Of a stretch of DNA of 18,821 nucleotides, positions 8,549 through 17,472 are shown one piece after another; within the stretch, counting starts at the first letter, position 1, and every line of letters starts with the position of its first letter. The stretch lies in contig PKTO01000274.1 in NCBI GenBank assembly GCA_002869095.1, positions 1 through 18,821 of the forward strand, in the 5' to 3' direction. The notes under the pieces were generated by a model. It was not told where the DNA came from and ran no database searches. It saw only the letters and a list, made by a program, of their open reading frames with translations. This DNA is from Clostridiales bacterium. Lineage in GTDB: Bacteria > Bacillota > Clostridia > Peptostreptococcales > BM714. The position numbers and the translations under genes are program-made.

Positions 8549-9199
8549 ATGAGATTGATACTTTTAGGACCTCCTGGGGCCGGAAAAGGAACTCAGGCAG
8601 TCGGTATCGTCAAGGCTTTCGGTATCCCCCATATTTCTACAGGAGATATCTTCAGAAAAAACCTTAAGGAAGGTACGGAACTTGGCACAAGAGCAAAAAG
8701 CTTTATGGACAAGGGCCTTCTTGTACCGGACCAGCTGGTAGTTGAAATAGTTGAAGACAGACTTAAAGAAAAAGATTGCGAAAAAGGATTTCTGCTTGAC
8801 GGATTTCCAAGGACACTCAACCAGGCCAAGGAGCTTGATGATGTTCTGGCAAAAATGAATGTCGCTATGGACAATGTAGTCAATATTGAAGTTGACAAGA
8901 GCATATTGGTTGGAAGGGCTGTCGGCAGAAGAATTTGCCGGGGCTGCGGAGCAACTTACCATGTCGAATTCAATCCTCCCGCAAAAGAAGAGGTTTGCGA
9001 CCTTTGCGGCGGATAATTGTATCAAAGAAGCGACGACAACGAAGAGACTGTATCAAAACGCATACAGGTGTATCTTGAGCAGACTCAGCCTTTGATTGAA
9101 TATTATTCAAAAAAAGGCATATTGATTGACATAGATGGAAAGCAGGACATTGAAAAAGTGACTGCCGATATCGAAAATGCATTAAAAGGCAAAGAGTGA
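8549..9199 (+). pseudogene. adk: Adenylate kinase, interrupted by one in-frame TAA stop
   Basis: Adenylate kinase converts ATP + AMP to 2 ADP in the cytoplasm. The first 155 codons carry the P-loop (GPPGAGKGT, residues 8-16), the AMP-binding TGDIFR, the DGFPRT segment with R88, R123/R127, and a zinc lid with C130, C133, C150 and C153. A TAA at 9014-9016 then interrupts the frame where relatives have Glu in the GGELYQR stretch. The same frame resumes for 60 conserved codons (LYQRSDDNEETVSKR, TQPLIEYYSKKG) to a TGA at 9197-9199. Joined length is 216 residues, the family norm. The 155-residue fragment lacks R160 and R171, equivalents of catalytic arginines in E. coli (R156, R167), so it is probably inactive. 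One base change (TAA to GAA) restores the gene. The upstream SD (TTGGAGGGG) and the TGATG overlap with map are intact. Gene identity is certain; whether the stop is real is not. Confidence 0.9.
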
Positions 9200-9945
9200 T
9201 GGTCACAATCAAGACAAAGCAAGAAATTGAATACATGAAAGAAGCCGGGAAAATTGTCGCTGAAGTCCATAAACTTATGGCAGAGGTCATAAAGCCCGGC
9301 ATGACAACAATGGAGCTTGACCAGATAGCTGAAAAGAAAATCATCGAGATGGGAGCAATCCCGGCATTCAAGGGCTATGGAGGATTTCCGGCTGCCATAT
9401 GCGCTTCCGTGAACGAACAGGTTGTTCATGGAATCCCGGATGGAAGGGTTCTTGAAAACGGTGATATAATAAGCGTCGATGTCGGTTCGAAGTTAAAAGG
9501 ATATTATGGTGACGGGGCAAGAACTTTCCCTGTCGGTGAAATAAGCGAAGAGGCCGAACGGCTTATAGCTGTGACGCGTCAAAGTTTTTTCGAAGGTTTG
9601 AAGTATTGCAAGGTGGGATACAGACTTTCCGACGTATCGCATGCGGTACAAAAATATGTCGAGGAAAATGGTTTTTCCGTAGTGAGGGATTATGTGGGCC
9701 ATGGAATTGGCACTGCCTTGCATGAGGATCCACAGGTTCCAAATTACGGTCCTCCCGGAAAAGGTCCGAGACTTGTTGCCGGGATGGTTATTGCAATAGA
9801 GCCCATGGTAAATGCAGGAACTTTCAGGGTGCAGACCCTCGGAGACGAATGGACGGTTGTAACGGCTGACGGAAAGTTGTCGGCTCATTACGAGAATACC
9901 ATAGCCATAACCGAGGAAGAACCGATTATACTGACTCAACTGTAA
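9199..9945 (+). CDS. map: Methionine aminopeptidase, type I
   Basis: This cytoplasmic metalloenzyme removes the initiator methionine from new proteins with a small second residue. The 248-residue product shows all expected active-site residues: H77 (VHGIP), metal ligands D94 (VDVG), D105 (GDGART), H168 (GHGIG), E201 (IEPM) and E232 (HYENT), plus H175. No zinc-finger N-terminal extension is present, so it is the plain type Ia form. The ATG at 9199 overlaps the adk TGA as TGATG; a GTG at 9196 is in frame but less likely. If translation is coupled to adk, the internal adk stop could lower Map output. Confidence 0.97.
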   Translation: MVTIKTKQEIEYMKEAGKIVAEVHKLMAEVIKPGMTTMELDQIAEKKIIEMGAIPAFKGYGGFPAAICASVNEQVVHGIPDGRVLENGDIISVDVGSKLKGYYGDGARTFPVGEISEEAERLIAVTRQSFFEGLKYCKVGYRLSDVSHAVQKYVEENGFSVVRDYVGHGIGTALHEDPQVPNYGPPGKGPRLVAGMVIAIEPMVNAGTFRVQTLGDEWTVVTADGKLSAHYENTIAITEEEPIILTQL

Positions 9946-9959
9946 AAGAGGTGTCTGAA

Positions 9960-10250
9960 TTGCTGGATACGAAAGAATTGACGATAGGGCAATTTGTAAG
10001 ATCAAAGGCCGGTAGAGACAAAGGAAGGGTTTTCATAATTGTAGATGTGATCGATGATCAATATGTTTTAGTCGCCGACGGCGACCTGAGGAGAATAGGC
10101 AACCCGAAGAAAAAGAAAGTGAAACATCTTGCCAAGTTCAATCTTATAAGTGAATTGATAGTAAGAAGAAACAATCAAAATCTCACTGTAACGAATTTGA
10201 TGCTCAGAACAGAAATCGACAAACTGGAAACCGACCGGCCCATGGAATAG
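9960..10250 (+). CDS. KOW-domain RNA-binding protein (L14e/L6e/L27e-like)
   Basis: A small basic protein of 96 residues with an N-terminal KOW-type fold: IGQFVRSKAGRDKGRVFIIV then YVLVADGDLRRIGNPKKKKVKHL. It resembles the KOW proteins found between map and infA in many Clostridia; their exact function is unknown, and ribosome or rRNA binding is only inferred from the fold and context. The C-terminal part (residues 60-96) is less conserved. Start: the GTG at 9951 is in frame but is part of the SD (GAGGTG), so the TTG at 9960, six bases after the SD, is preferred. infA follows 15 bases after the stop. Confidence 0.85.
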   Translation: MLDTKELTIGQFVRSKAGRDKGRVFIIVDVIDDQYVLVADGDLRRIGNPKKKKVKHLAKFNLISELIVRRNNQNLTVTNLMLRTEIDKLETDRPME

Positions 10251-10265
10251 GAGGAATGCTTCCTA

Positions 10266-10628
<363 letters not shown>

Positions 10629-10645
10629 TTGAGTGAAAGTAATTG

Positions 10646-10683
10646 TCAATTCAAATAAAAGCGCGGCTGCACTAATGAATTGA
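10646..10683 (+). promoter_or_regulatory. Hairpin in the rpmJ-rpsM intergenic region (candidate S4 leader element)
   Basis: TCAATTCA (10646-10653) and TGAATTGA (10676-10683) are perfect complements around a 22-base loop that includes GCGCGGCTGC. Together with the stem ending at 10628 it makes the 110-base gap before rpsM structured, in an operon otherwise packed with gaps of 10-50 bases. Because rpsD (S4) is in this operon, autoregulation by S4 here is plausible by analogy with the E. coli alpha operon. It has not been matched to a known RNA family. Confidence 0.4.
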
Positions 10684-10724
10684 AAACAACAACAAACGGA
10701 TTTAAACAGGAGGTGTACGGTTTA

Positions 10725-11093
10725 ATGGCGAGAATCGCAGGTGTTGACTTACCAAGAGACAAGAGAGTCGAAATCGGCTTGACTTATATTTTCGGCATAG
10801 GAAGATCAAGTTCCTTGGAAATTCTTGAAAAGGCTGGAATCAATAAAGATACCAGAGTCAAGGATTTGACAGAAGAGGAAGTCAGCAAGCTAAGGCAAAT
10901 CATCGTAGACGAGCATCAAGTCGAAGGAGATTTAAGACGAGAAGTTTCCTTGAACATCAAGAGACTCAAGGAAATCGGCTGTTATAGAGGAATACGTCAT
11001 AGAAGAGGTCTTCCGGTAAGAGGGCAAAAGACCAAGACCAACGCAAGAACGAGAAAAGGTCCAAAGAGAATGGTAGGACGCAAAAAGAAATAG
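10725..11093 (+). CDS. rpsM: 30S ribosomal protein S13
   Basis: S13 (uS13) sits in the small-subunit head, contacting P-site tRNA and bridging to L5. The 122-residue product has the start [21 protein letters not shown], the helix-hairpin-helix-like region IFGIGRSSS, and the basic tail [20 protein letters not shown]. The frame is open from 10680, but the ATG at 10725 follows CAGGAGGTG and gives the family N-terminus. It is the first alpha-operon gene and lies after an unusually long 110-base gap. Confidence 0.98.
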   Translation: MARIAGVDLPRDKRVEIGLTYIFGIGRSSSLEILEKAGINKDTRVKDLTEEEVSKLRQIIVDEHQVEGDLRREVSLNIKRLKEIGCYRGIRHRRGLPVRGQKTKTNARTRKGPKRMVGRKKK

Positions 11094-11112
11094 CAAAGGA
11101 GGGTTTTGAAAC

Positions 11113-11508
11113 ATGGCGAAGAAAGTCCGCAAGACACGTAGAAAGAAACGTGAGAAAAAGCATATAGAACGTGGACAGGCACATATTCAGTCTACATTCA
11201 ACAATACAATCGTGACACTCAGTGACATGTCCGGCAATGTTATTGCATGGGCAAGCGCCGGAGGACTCGGATTCAAGGGTTCCAGAAAATCCACTCCTTA
11301 TGCAGCGCAAATGACGGCTGAACAAGCCGCAAAAGATGCTATGGAGCATGGTCTGAAACATGTTGAAGTATATGTAAAGGGTCCGGGAGCAGGAAGAGAA
11401 GCTGCAATCAGATCGTTGCAAGCTACAGGGTTGGAAATCAGTTCAATCAAAGATGTTACACCGGTACCGCATAATGGTTGCAGACCGCCCAAACGAAGAA
11501 GAGTTTAA
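11113..11508 (+). CDS. rpsK: 30S ribosomal protein S11
   Basis: S11 (uS11) lies on the platform near the Shine-Dalgarno helix and the E site. The 131-residue protein has a basic N-terminus ([16 protein letters not shown]), the core [21 protein letters not shown], and the conserved ending [27 protein letters not shown] precedes the ATG. It lies 19 bases after rpsM. No oddities. Confidence 0.98.
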   Translation: MAKKVRKTRRKKREKKHIERGQAHIQSTFNNTIVTLSDMSGNVIAWASAGGLGFKGSRKSTPYAAQMTAEQAAKDAMEHGLKHVEVYVKGPGAGREAAIRSLQATGLEISSIKDVTPVPHNGCRPPKRRRV

Positions 11509-11532
11509 GTTAGATTAGGAGGTGAACGTATA

Positions 11533-12156
11533 ATGGCAAGATACACAGGACCGTCATGCAGACTTTGCCGAAGAGAAGGGCAGAAACTTTTTCTCAAAGG
11601 CGAGAGATGCTATACTGATAAATGTGCTATGAACAGACGCGCAAAAGCGCCTGGACAACATGGCGAAGGAAGAAGAAGCAAGCCTTCCAACTATGGGATT
11701 CAATTAAGAGAAAAGCAGAAGGTCAAAAGGTATTATGGACTTTTGGAAAACCAATTCAAGAGACACTTCGACAAGGCGGAAAAGCAATCCGGCATCACGG
11801 GTGAAAATTTCCTGAGGATACTCGAAACCAGATTGGACAATGCCGTATTCAGAATGGGAATGGCATCTTCAAGAAAAGAAGCCCGCCAACTCGTTACTCA
11901 CGGACATTTTACAATCAATGGCAATAAAGCTACAATCCCTTCAATGGTAGTTGAAGTTGGAGACACTATAGCTGTCAAGGACAAAAGCAAATCTTCCGCA
12001 AAATTCAAGGCGATAGCAGAAAAATCGGTTAATATTCCGAGCTGGCTTTCAGTTGACCCTGAAAAGATGGAAGGCAAGGTCGTAGCGTTACCCGTTAGAG
12101 AAGATATCGATATACCGATTGAAGAACATTTGATCGTAGAATTGTATTCCAAGTAA
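11533..12156 (+). CDS. rpsD: 30S ribosomal protein S4, zinc-binding type
   Basis: S4 (uS4) is a primary 16S rRNA assembly protein and, in both E. coli and Bacillus, an autogenous repressor of its own mRNA. The 207-residue product starts [16 protein letters not shown] and keeps four cysteines (C9, C12, C26, C31) that form the zinc site of the C+ type. An S4 RNA-binding domain ([20 protein letters not shown], then [15 protein letters not shown]) occupies the second half. AGGAGGTGA supports the ATG. Its position between rpsK and rpoA is as in E. coli and many Clostridia, unlike Bacillus. Confidence 0.98.
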   Translation: MARYTGPSCRLCRREGQKLFLKGERCYTDKCAMNRRAKAPGQHGEGRRSKPSNYGIQLREKQKVKRYYGLLENQFKRHFDKAEKQSGITGENFLRILETRLDNAVFRMGMASSRKEARQLVTHGHFTINGNKATIPSMVVEVGDTIAVKDKSKSSAKFKAIAEKSVNIPSWLSVDPEKMEGKVVALPVREDIDIPIEEHLIVELYSK

Positions 12157-12208
12157 TTAGAATCCGGTAACCCTCGAAATGACAATATGCTAAGAGGGAG
12201 GGCATAGA

Positions 12209-13159
12209 ATGATAGAAATTGAAAAACCGAGAATTGAATGTGTCGAAATGTCTGATGAAGGCACGTATGGAAAAATTGTTGTGGAACCGCTCGAAAGAGG
12301 CTACGGAATAACCATAGGAAACAGTCTTAGAAGAATTCTCCTTTCGTCTTTGCCTGGAGTTGCTGTCAAGTGGATTAAAATTGACGGCGTACTGCATGAA
12401 TTTTCAACAGTTGCAGGAGTAAGCGAGGATGTTGTCGATATCATACTCAACCTTAAAGAATTGTCCGCAAAGATTCATTCCGATGAATCGGTAAAGGAAG
12501 TAAGAATTGAGAAGAAGGGCCCAGGAATAATAACGGCTGGAGACATCGTCGCTGATGCCGACGTCGAAATTCTAAATCCCGACATGTATATCGCAACCAT
12601 TGACGAAGATGCGGAAATGAACATGGTGTTGGGAATTTCCAGAGGAAGAGGCTATGTATCGGCAGAAGGCAACAAAGACGAGGAAATGCCGATTGGCGTA
12701 ATTCCGGTGGACTCGATCTATACTCCTGTAAAGAAAGTCAACTACAAGGTTGAAGATACAAGGGTTGGGCATGTTACCGATTTCGACAAATTGACTCTCG
12801 AAGTATGGACGGACGGCAGCATTAGCCCGGACGAAGCAGTTTCATTGGGTTCAAAGATAATGAATGAACATTTGAATCTTTTCATTTGCTTGACGGAGAG
12901 TATCAGCGATGTTGAAATAATGGTGGAAAAAGAAGAAGACAAGAAGGAAAAAGTGCTTGAGATGACTATTGAAGAACTTGATCTTTCAGTTCGTTCCTAC
13001 AACTGCTTGAAGCGTGCAGGCATCAATACAGTTGAGGATCTCATACAGAAAACCGAGGATGACATGATGAAAGTAAGAAATCTTGGCAAGAAATCCTTGG
13101 AGGAAGTCAGAGAAAAACTGATTGAATTGGAACTGGTACTCAAGCAAGATGATGAATAG
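12209..13159 (+). CDS. rpoA: DNA-directed RNA polymerase subunit alpha
   Basis: The alpha subunit dimerises to start core polymerase assembly and contacts UP elements and activators. The 316-residue protein has the N-terminal assembly domain (residues about 1-230; [20 protein letters not shown] near 31-50), an acidic linker (KEEDKKEK), and a C-terminal domain with [12 protein letters not shown] and [11 protein letters not shown]262 matches the DNA-contacting E. coli R265. GAGGGAGGG supports the ATG. The 52-base gap after rpsD contains only a weak CCCTC/GAGGG repeat. Confidence 0.98.
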   Translation: MIEIEKPRIECVEMSDEGTYGKIVVEPLERGYGITIGNSLRRILLSSLPGVAVKWIKIDGVLHEFSTVAGVSEDVVDIILNLKELSAKIHSDESVKEVRIEKKGPGIITAGDIVADADVEILNPDMYIATIDEDAEMNMVLGISRGRGYVSAEGNKDEEMPIGVIPVDSIYTPVKKVNYKVEDTRVGHVTDFDKLTLEVWTDGSISPDEAVSLGSKIMNEHLNLFICLTESISDVEIMVEKEEDKKEKVLEMTIEELDLSVRSYNCLKRAGINTVEDLIQKTEDDMMKVRNLGKKSLEEVREKLIELELVLKQDDE

Positions 13160-13182
13160 ACTTCAATAAAGGAGGGATCTTT

Positions 13183-13524
13183 ATGGCTGGATACAGAAGG
13201 CTGGGTCGTACGACCGACCACAGGAATCTCATGCTTAGAAATATCGTGACAAGCCTGATAAAGAACGGTCGTATCGAGACAACCGAGGCAAAAGCCAAGG
13301 AAGCCAGAAAAATAGCGGAAAAAATGATTACGCTGGCCAAAAGAGGCGACTTGCATGCAAGACGCCAGGCTATCGCTTATATGCTTGATGAAACCGTTGT
13401 CAAGAACATGTTTGATGAAATCGCACCTAAATACAGCGAAAGAAACGGCGGTTACACAAGAATAATTAAAATTGGACAAAGAAGAGGAGACGCTTCACCC
13501 ATGGTTCTTTTGGAACTGGTATAG
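13183..13524 (+). CDS. rplQ: 50S ribosomal protein L17
   Basis: L17 (bL17) lies at the tunnel exit region of the large subunit. The 113-residue product starts [20 protein letters not shown] and has [19 protein letters not shown] and the closing [14 protein letters not shown], all standard. AAAGGAGGG precedes the ATG. It is the last gene before the alpha-operon terminator 17 bases downstream. Confidence 0.98.
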   Translation: MAGYRRLGRTTDHRNLMLRNIVTSLIKNGRIETTEAKAKEARKIAEKMITLAKRGDLHARRQAIAYMLDETVVKNMFDEIAPKYSERNGGYTRIIKIGQRRGDASPMVLLELV

Positions 13525-13541
13525 TCGTCTGATGAGAAACC

Positions 13542-13571
13542 AAGGGGTTAAGTCATACTTAATCCCTTTTT
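13542..13571 (+). terminator. Intrinsic terminator after rplQ
   Basis: Arms AAGGGGTTAAGT (13542-13553) and ACTTAATCCCTT (13557-13568) form a 12-bp stem with one G-U pair and a 3-base loop, followed by a T run at 13567-13571. This closes the long ribosomal transcript. Confidence 0.9.
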
Positions 13572-13631
13572 CATTATTATTGGAAAAATTGATTATCCTA
13601 TGGAATCGGATTGAGATAGAGGCAGAAACAT

Positions 13632-14468
13632 ATGAAAAATATAATTGAAGTAAAAAAAGCTTCATATAAATATGTAACAGAAGAAGAGGAATTCCTGGCG
13701 GTCGACAATGTGGAATTTGTAGTCGGCCGCGGTGAATTCGTTGTTGTGATAGGCCACAACGGTTCAGGAAAATCCACATTGGCAAAAATGCTCAATGCAA
13801 TACTTGTTCCATGCGATGGTCAAGTGCTGATCAATGGTATGGACACAAAAGACGAAAATAATCTTTGGGAAATAAGGCGAAGCGCCGGAATGGTTTTCCA
13901 AAATCCAGATAATCAGATAGTAGCAACGATTGTAGAGGAAGATGTGGCTTTTGGCCCCGAAAATCTGGGTGTAGAACCGGAAGAAATAAGACGCAGGGTC
14001 GACAGGGCAATAGGCGTTGTAGGAATGAGCGAGTATAAAAGGAAACCGCCGCACCTTTTGTCCGGGGGACAGAAGCAAAGGATAGCGATTGCAGGAATTT
14101 TGGCAATGAAGCCTGAATGCATAATACTTGATGAACCCACAGCAATGCTTGACCCTTCCGGCAGGAAGGAAGTCATTGAAACAATAACCGGACTCAACAA
14201 AAGCGAAGGAATAACCATAATACATATAACCCATTTCATGGAAGAAGCGGTTCACGCCGACAGGGTTATAGTAATGGACGATGGAAAAATTATTCTTCAG
14301 GGAACGCCTAAAGAGGTGTTTTCACAATCGGAAACAATATTGGGATGCGGACTTTCCCTGCCTCAAGTGACTCTCTTGGCAAATTCTCTTAAAAAAGAAG
14401 GTCTTCCCGTTAGGGAAGGCGTATTGACTATGGAAGAAATGGTGGAAGAACTATGTCGATTATTGTAA
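13632..14468 (+). CDS. ecfA1: ECF transporter ATPase EcfA1
   Basis: One of two ATPases in the energising module of energy-coupling-factor transporters, which import vitamins and transition metals using interchangeable S components. The 278-residue protein has Walker [10 protein letters not shown] (41-49), the Q-loop Q90 in VFQNPDNQ, the signature LSGGQKQR (143-150), Walker B CIILDE (163-168) and switch H201. The weak SD (GAGG near 13620) and 107-base upstream gap suggest lower expression than the ribosomal genes. The end overlaps ecfA2 by 16 bases. No clear promoter is visible between the terminator and this gene. Confidence 0.95.
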   Translation: MKNIIEVKKASYKYVTEEEEFLAVDNVEFVVGRGEFVVVIGHNGSGKSTLAKMLNAILVPCDGQVLINGMDTKDENNLWEIRRSAGMVFQNPDNQIVATIVEEDVAFGPENLGVEPEEIRRRVDRAIGVVGMSEYKRKPPHLLSGGQKQRIAIAGILAMKPECIILDEPTAMLDPSGRKEVIETITGLNKSEGITIIHITHFMEEAVHADRVIVMDDGKIILQGTPKEVFSQSETILGCGLSLPQVTLLANSLKKEGLPVREGVLTMEEMVEELCRLL

Positions 14469-15316
14469 AAGACTTGACGCACATATACAATCCCAAAAGT
14501 CCATTTGAAACCATTGCCCTCAAAAACATCTGTTTTGAAATAGAGGCAGGTGAATTCACTGGATTGATAGGACATACCGGTTCGGGCAAATCGACCCTGA
14601 TACAGCATCTCAACGGCTTGCTTAAAGCCGAGTCCGGAACAATACTGATTAACGGACTTGACATCACAGGCAAGGAAGTTAAAATGAATGACGTCAGAAA
14701 GAAAGTGGGTCTTGTGTTCCAATACCCCGAGTACCAGCTCTTTGAAGAGACCGTCGAGAAGGATGTGGCTTTCGGGCCCGGCAACCTTGGCCTTTCCGAA
14801 AAGGAAATCCACGAAAGGGCAAGGGAGGCAATTGAAACGGTGGGGCTGGATTACGAAGAAATAAAGGACAGGTCGCCTTTTGAATTGAGCGGCGGACAGC
14901 GCAGGAGGGTCGCAATCGCAGGCATAATAGCGATGAAACCCGAAGTGCTGATTTTGGACGAGCCGACGGCAGGCCTAGATCCAAGGGGAAGAAGAGAGAT
15001 ACTTGAGAAAATAAGCCTGCTCCACAAGAAGTACAACACGACGGTTCTCCTGATATCGCACAGCATGGAGGACATAGCCAGGCTTTGCGGCAAAGTGCTT
15101 GTGATAAACAAGGGCCAGATAGCTTTTTCAGGCACACCGAAAGAAGTTTTTTCGCAAGTCGATGCGCTGGAAAGCATAGGATTGGGGGTTCCCCAGATGA
15201 CGGCCTTGATGGACAAATTGAGCCGGCATCGTCAAGACGTGAAAAAGGGGGCCTTGACCGTGGAAGAGGCCAAAGAGGAGCTTTTAAGATTGGCGAGGGG
15301 CGGTAGCAATGCTTAG
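14453..15316 (+). CDS. ecfA2: ECF transporter ATPase EcfA2
   Basis: The second ATPase of the ECF energising module, which pairs with EcfA1 as a heterodimer on EcfT. The 287-residue product has Walker [10 protein letters not shown] (40-48), Q90 in [16 protein letters not shown] (145-152), Walker B VLILDE (165-170) and H203. The ATG at 14453 lies inside the end of ecfA1, and the gene overlaps ecfT by 8 bases, so the three are translationally coupled. It uses more G/C-ending codons and AGG arginine codons than the ribosomal genes, consistent with ordinary rather than high expression. Confidence 0.95.
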   Translation: MSIIVKDLTHIYNPKSPFETIALKNICFEIEAGEFTGLIGHTGSGKSTLIQHLNGLLKAESGTILINGLDITGKEVKMNDVRKKVGLVFQYPEYQLFEETVEKDVAFGPGNLGLSEKEIHERAREAIETVGLDYEEIKDRSPFELSGGQRRRVAIAGIIAMKPEVLILDEPTAGLDPRGRREILEKISLLHKKYNTTVLLISHSMEDIARLCGKVLVINKGQIAFSGTPKEVFSQVDALESIGLGVPQMTALMDKLSRHRQDVKKGALTVEEAKEELLRLARGGSNA

Positions 15317-16106
15317 AGACATTACAATAGGGCAATACTATCCCGTTGAATCATTGATTCATCGAAGGGATCCGAGACTCAAGATATTGGCGGTTTTCGG
15401 ATTCGTAATAGTGCTGTTTATGATAGATTCACTGACGAACTACGTCTATGCGGCGGGTTTCATCGGTTTGATCATAGCCGCTTCAAAAGTCCCATTGAAA
15501 TATATACTCAAAGGCCTTAAGCCAATATTTCTGATCATATTCTTCACGTTTACGATCAACATGTTTTTGACCCGTGGAGAGATTATTTATAAAATGGGAA
15601 TTTTTGAAATAACCAGGGAAGGCCTGCATCAGGCGGTTTTTATGAGCCTGAGGCTCATTTTTCTTATTATTGGAACATCCATTTTGACATTGACGACTTC
15701 TCCAATAGAACTAACAGACGGGATAGAGAGGCTTCTGAATCCATTCAGAAGAATAGGCGTGCCCGCGCATGAGTTGGCTATGATGATGACAATAGCCTTA
15801 AGATTCATACCGACAATTCTGGAGGAGACAGACAAGATAATGAAGGCTCAAATGGCCAGGGGAGCGGACTTTGAAAGCGGAAACATAGTAAAAAGGGCAA
15901 AAAGCCTTATACCGTTGCTTGTGCCTCTTTTTATCGGGGCATTCAGGCGTGCTGATGATTTGGCAACTGCCATGGAGGCAAGATGCTACAGGGGAGGAAA
16001 GAGCAGAACCCGCATGAAACAGCTTAAGTTCAACAAAGGCGACTTCGCCGGGTCGATTTTGATGGTTTTGTTTTACGGTTATCTTGTTTTTTTGAGGATT
16101 GCATAG
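15309..16106 (+). CDS. ecfT: ECF transporter transmembrane component EcfT
   Basis: The membrane scaffold of the ECF transporter that couples the two ATPases to S components. The 265-residue product has several hydrophobic segments (from [19 protein letters not shown] residues near 30 to a final segment near 245-260) and the two ARG-type coupling motifs, in [10 protein letters not shown] and in [10 protein letters not shown], that dock onto the ATPases. The ATG overlaps ecfA2 by 8 bases. The S component is not encoded here, as is usual for group II ECF systems with a shared module. Confidence 0.93.
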   Translation: MLRDITIGQYYPVESLIHRRDPRLKILAVFGFVIVLFMIDSLTNYVYAAGFIGLIIAASKVPLKYILKGLKPIFLIIFFTFTINMFLTRGEIIYKMGIFEITREGLHQAVFMSLRLIFLIIGTSILTLTTSPIELTDGIERLLNPFRRIGVPAHELAMMMTIALRFIPTILEETDKIMKAQMARGADFESGNIVKRAKSLIPLLVPLFIGAFRRADDLATAMEARCYRGGKSRTRMKQLKFNKGDFAGSILMVLFYGYLVFLRIA

Positions 16107-16145
16107 GCATTGATTTTTTTATTTTAAATGGAAAGAGGTAATATT

Positions 16146-16670
16146 GTGGAAACCTTGATATTGAAAGGCCTGTATATTTTCGCGGCTCGAGTCATAATTG
16201 CATCGCTGGTATCGGTGAGAACAATTCTGATGACTAAAAACAGGAAATTTTTGTCGTCCCTGATAGCGTTTTTCGAATCGCTCCTGTTCATAGTAGTATT
16301 GGGCACGGTAATGAACGACCTTGACAACATATGGTTCGTAGGGGCTTACGCCATTGGATTTTCAGTTGGCAATTATGCCGGCATAATGATAGAGGAAAAA
16401 ATGGCTATAGGGGAGTTGGTCCTTAGAATAATTGTAGACAAAAACGAAGACAAGCTGGTGGAGGAGCTCAGAAACAATGGCTTCGGCGTTACCGTAATCA
16501 AAGGCGAGGGCAGGGACGGCGACAGGTACCTTCTCTTCATAAGCATAAAGCGCAGGGATATGGAAAAAATTTATGAAATCATCGATAAAAACAGGGTCAG
16601 CAGCTTTATTTGCACCAGTGACGGAAGGACCAACAAAGGCGGAGTGTTCAGAGGAAAGACTAGACATTGA
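16146..16670 (+). CDS. UPF0316 family membrane protein (DUF5698/DUF2179)
   Basis: A 174-residue protein of unknown function resembling B. subtilis YebE-type UPF0316 proteins. Three hydrophobic segments fill the N-terminal half (YIFAARVIIASLVSVRTIL, FFESLLFIVVLGTVM, and FVGAYAIGFSVGNYAGIMIEEK). A soluble DUF2179-like domain follows (ELRNNGFGVTVIKGEGRDG) and the tail keeps the KGG motif seen in the family. GTG at 16146, eight bases after AAAGAGG, is preferred over the upstream ATG at 16128, which lacks an SD. It sits between ecfT and truA, with truA starting 14 bases past its stop. Confidence 0.82.
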   Translation: METLILKGLYIFAARVIIASLVSVRTILMTKNRKFLSSLIAFFESLLFIVVLGTVMNDLDNIWFVGAYAIGFSVGNYAGIMIEEKMAIGELVLRIIVDKNEDKLVEELRNNGFGVTVIKGEGRDGDRYLLFISIKRRDMEKIYEIIDKNRVSSFICTSDGRTNKGGVFRGKTRH

Positions 16671-16684
16671 CAGCAGGTGAAACA

Positions 16685-17425
16685 GTGAAAAACATAAAAC
16701 TTACCATAGAATATGACGGGACGGATTTTTGCGGTTGGCAGAAACAGATTGGGCTGAGAACTGTGGAAGGAGTTCTAAACGAGACACTGACCAAGGTTTT
16801 GAATGAGGAAGTGGAGGTCATAGGTTCGGGAAGAACCGACTCGAAGGTCCACGCTTTAGGACAGGTTGCGAATTTCAAATCTGATACGCCCATATCACTC
16901 GACAGATTTCCCAGGGCTGTGAACTCATACCTTCCGCCGGATGTGGCAATTATTTCAGCCGAGGAAGTGCCAATGGATTTTCATGCAAGATACGACCCGA
17001 AAAGAAAAACATACCTGTACAAGGTACAAAACGGAAGCGTTTGCAGACCTGTCTATAGAAATTACGCATATCATTATTACCGCAGACTGGATGAGGAGAA
17101 AATGCGCCAAGCGCTTGGAATGTTTGTAGGCGAGCATGACTTCAAAGCCTTCATGTCGTCGGGATCGCCCATAAAAAAGACCGTAAGGACAATTTACAAG
17201 GCTGAAATTTCCCGGGAAAAGGATCTCTTTGTCATTGAAGTTGAAGGAAACGGTTTTCTTTACAACATGGTGAGAAGGATTGTCGGAGTCGTCCTGGAAG
17301 TGGGAAGCGGAAGACTTGACGCAGGAGAAATTCCGGAGATACTCAAAGAAAAGGAAAATTGCCGGACCAGGCGTTTGGCGCCCCCGCAGGGCCTGTATCT
17401 TAAAAATGTGGAATATGAGGTTTAG
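16685..17425 (+). CDS. truA: tRNA pseudouridine(38-40) synthase TruA
   Basis: TruA converts uridines 38-40 of the tRNA anticodon arm to pseudouridine. The 246-residue protein begins MKNIKLTIEYDGTDFCGWQ and carries the catalytic D52 in GSGRTDSKVHALGQ; the SK in place of the more common AG after TD is a variant also seen in some clostridial TruA proteins. The FLYNMVRRIVG motif appears near the C-terminus. GTG at 16685, five bases after AGGTG, is preferred to an in-frame TTG at 16667 that overlaps the previous stop. Confidence 0.95.
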   Translation: MKNIKLTIEYDGTDFCGWQKQIGLRTVEGVLNETLTKVLNEEVEVIGSGRTDSKVHALGQVANFKSDTPISLDRFPRAVNSYLPPDVAIISAEEVPMDFHARYDPKRKTYLYKVQNGSVCRPVYRNYAYHYYRRLDEEKMRQALGMFVGEHDFKAFMSSGSPIKKTVRTIYKAEISREKDLFVIEVEGNGFLYNMVRRIVGVVLEVGSGRLDAGEIPEILKEKENCRTRRLAPPQGLYLKNVEYEV

Positions 17426-17437
17426 GACTTGTTTGGC

Positions 17438-17466
17438 TTGACACAGCCGGGTCGGTGTATTATAAT
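17438..17466 (+). promoter_or_regulatory. Consensus sigma-A promoter for rplM-rpsI
   Basis: TTGACA (17438-17443) and TATAAT (17461-17466) both match the consensus exactly, with the ideal 17-base spacer. The start of transcription is expected near 17473, giving a leader of about 107 bases before rplM. Confidence 0.93.
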
Positions 17467-17472
17467 GTCAAG

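Noticed and set aside
8886-9095. A second + strand frame across the adk stop, considered as a frameshift bypass
   Set aside because: The family sequence continues in the original frame on both sides of the TAA, so no frameshift is needed; only one codon is changed.
10643-10672. TTGTCA at 10643-10648 as the -35 box of an rpsM promoter
   Set aside because: No acceptable -10 box is found 16-18 bases downstream (CTGCAC at the expected place).
12157-12208. CCCTC/GAGGG repeat between rpsD and rpoA as a regulatory hairpin
   Set aside because: Only five pairs around an 18-base loop, and the GAGGG arm is simply the rpoA ribosome-binding site.
13572-13631. A promoter for the ECF genes downstream of the rplQ terminator
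   Set aside because: TTGGAA at 13580 lacks a good -10 box at the right distance. The genes must have a weak promoter here or depend on readthrough, but I cannot point to a site.
14694-15335. A 213-codon - strand frame opposite ecfA2
   Set aside because: Rich in Pro, Ser, Cys and Arg, as expected from the complement of a G/C-richer gene; no start signal or domain.
16104-16127. T-rich stretch just after the ecfT stop as a terminator
   Set aside because: The only preceding inverted repeat is a 3-bp TGC/GCA, too weak for a terminator; transcription may well continue into the UPF0316 gene.
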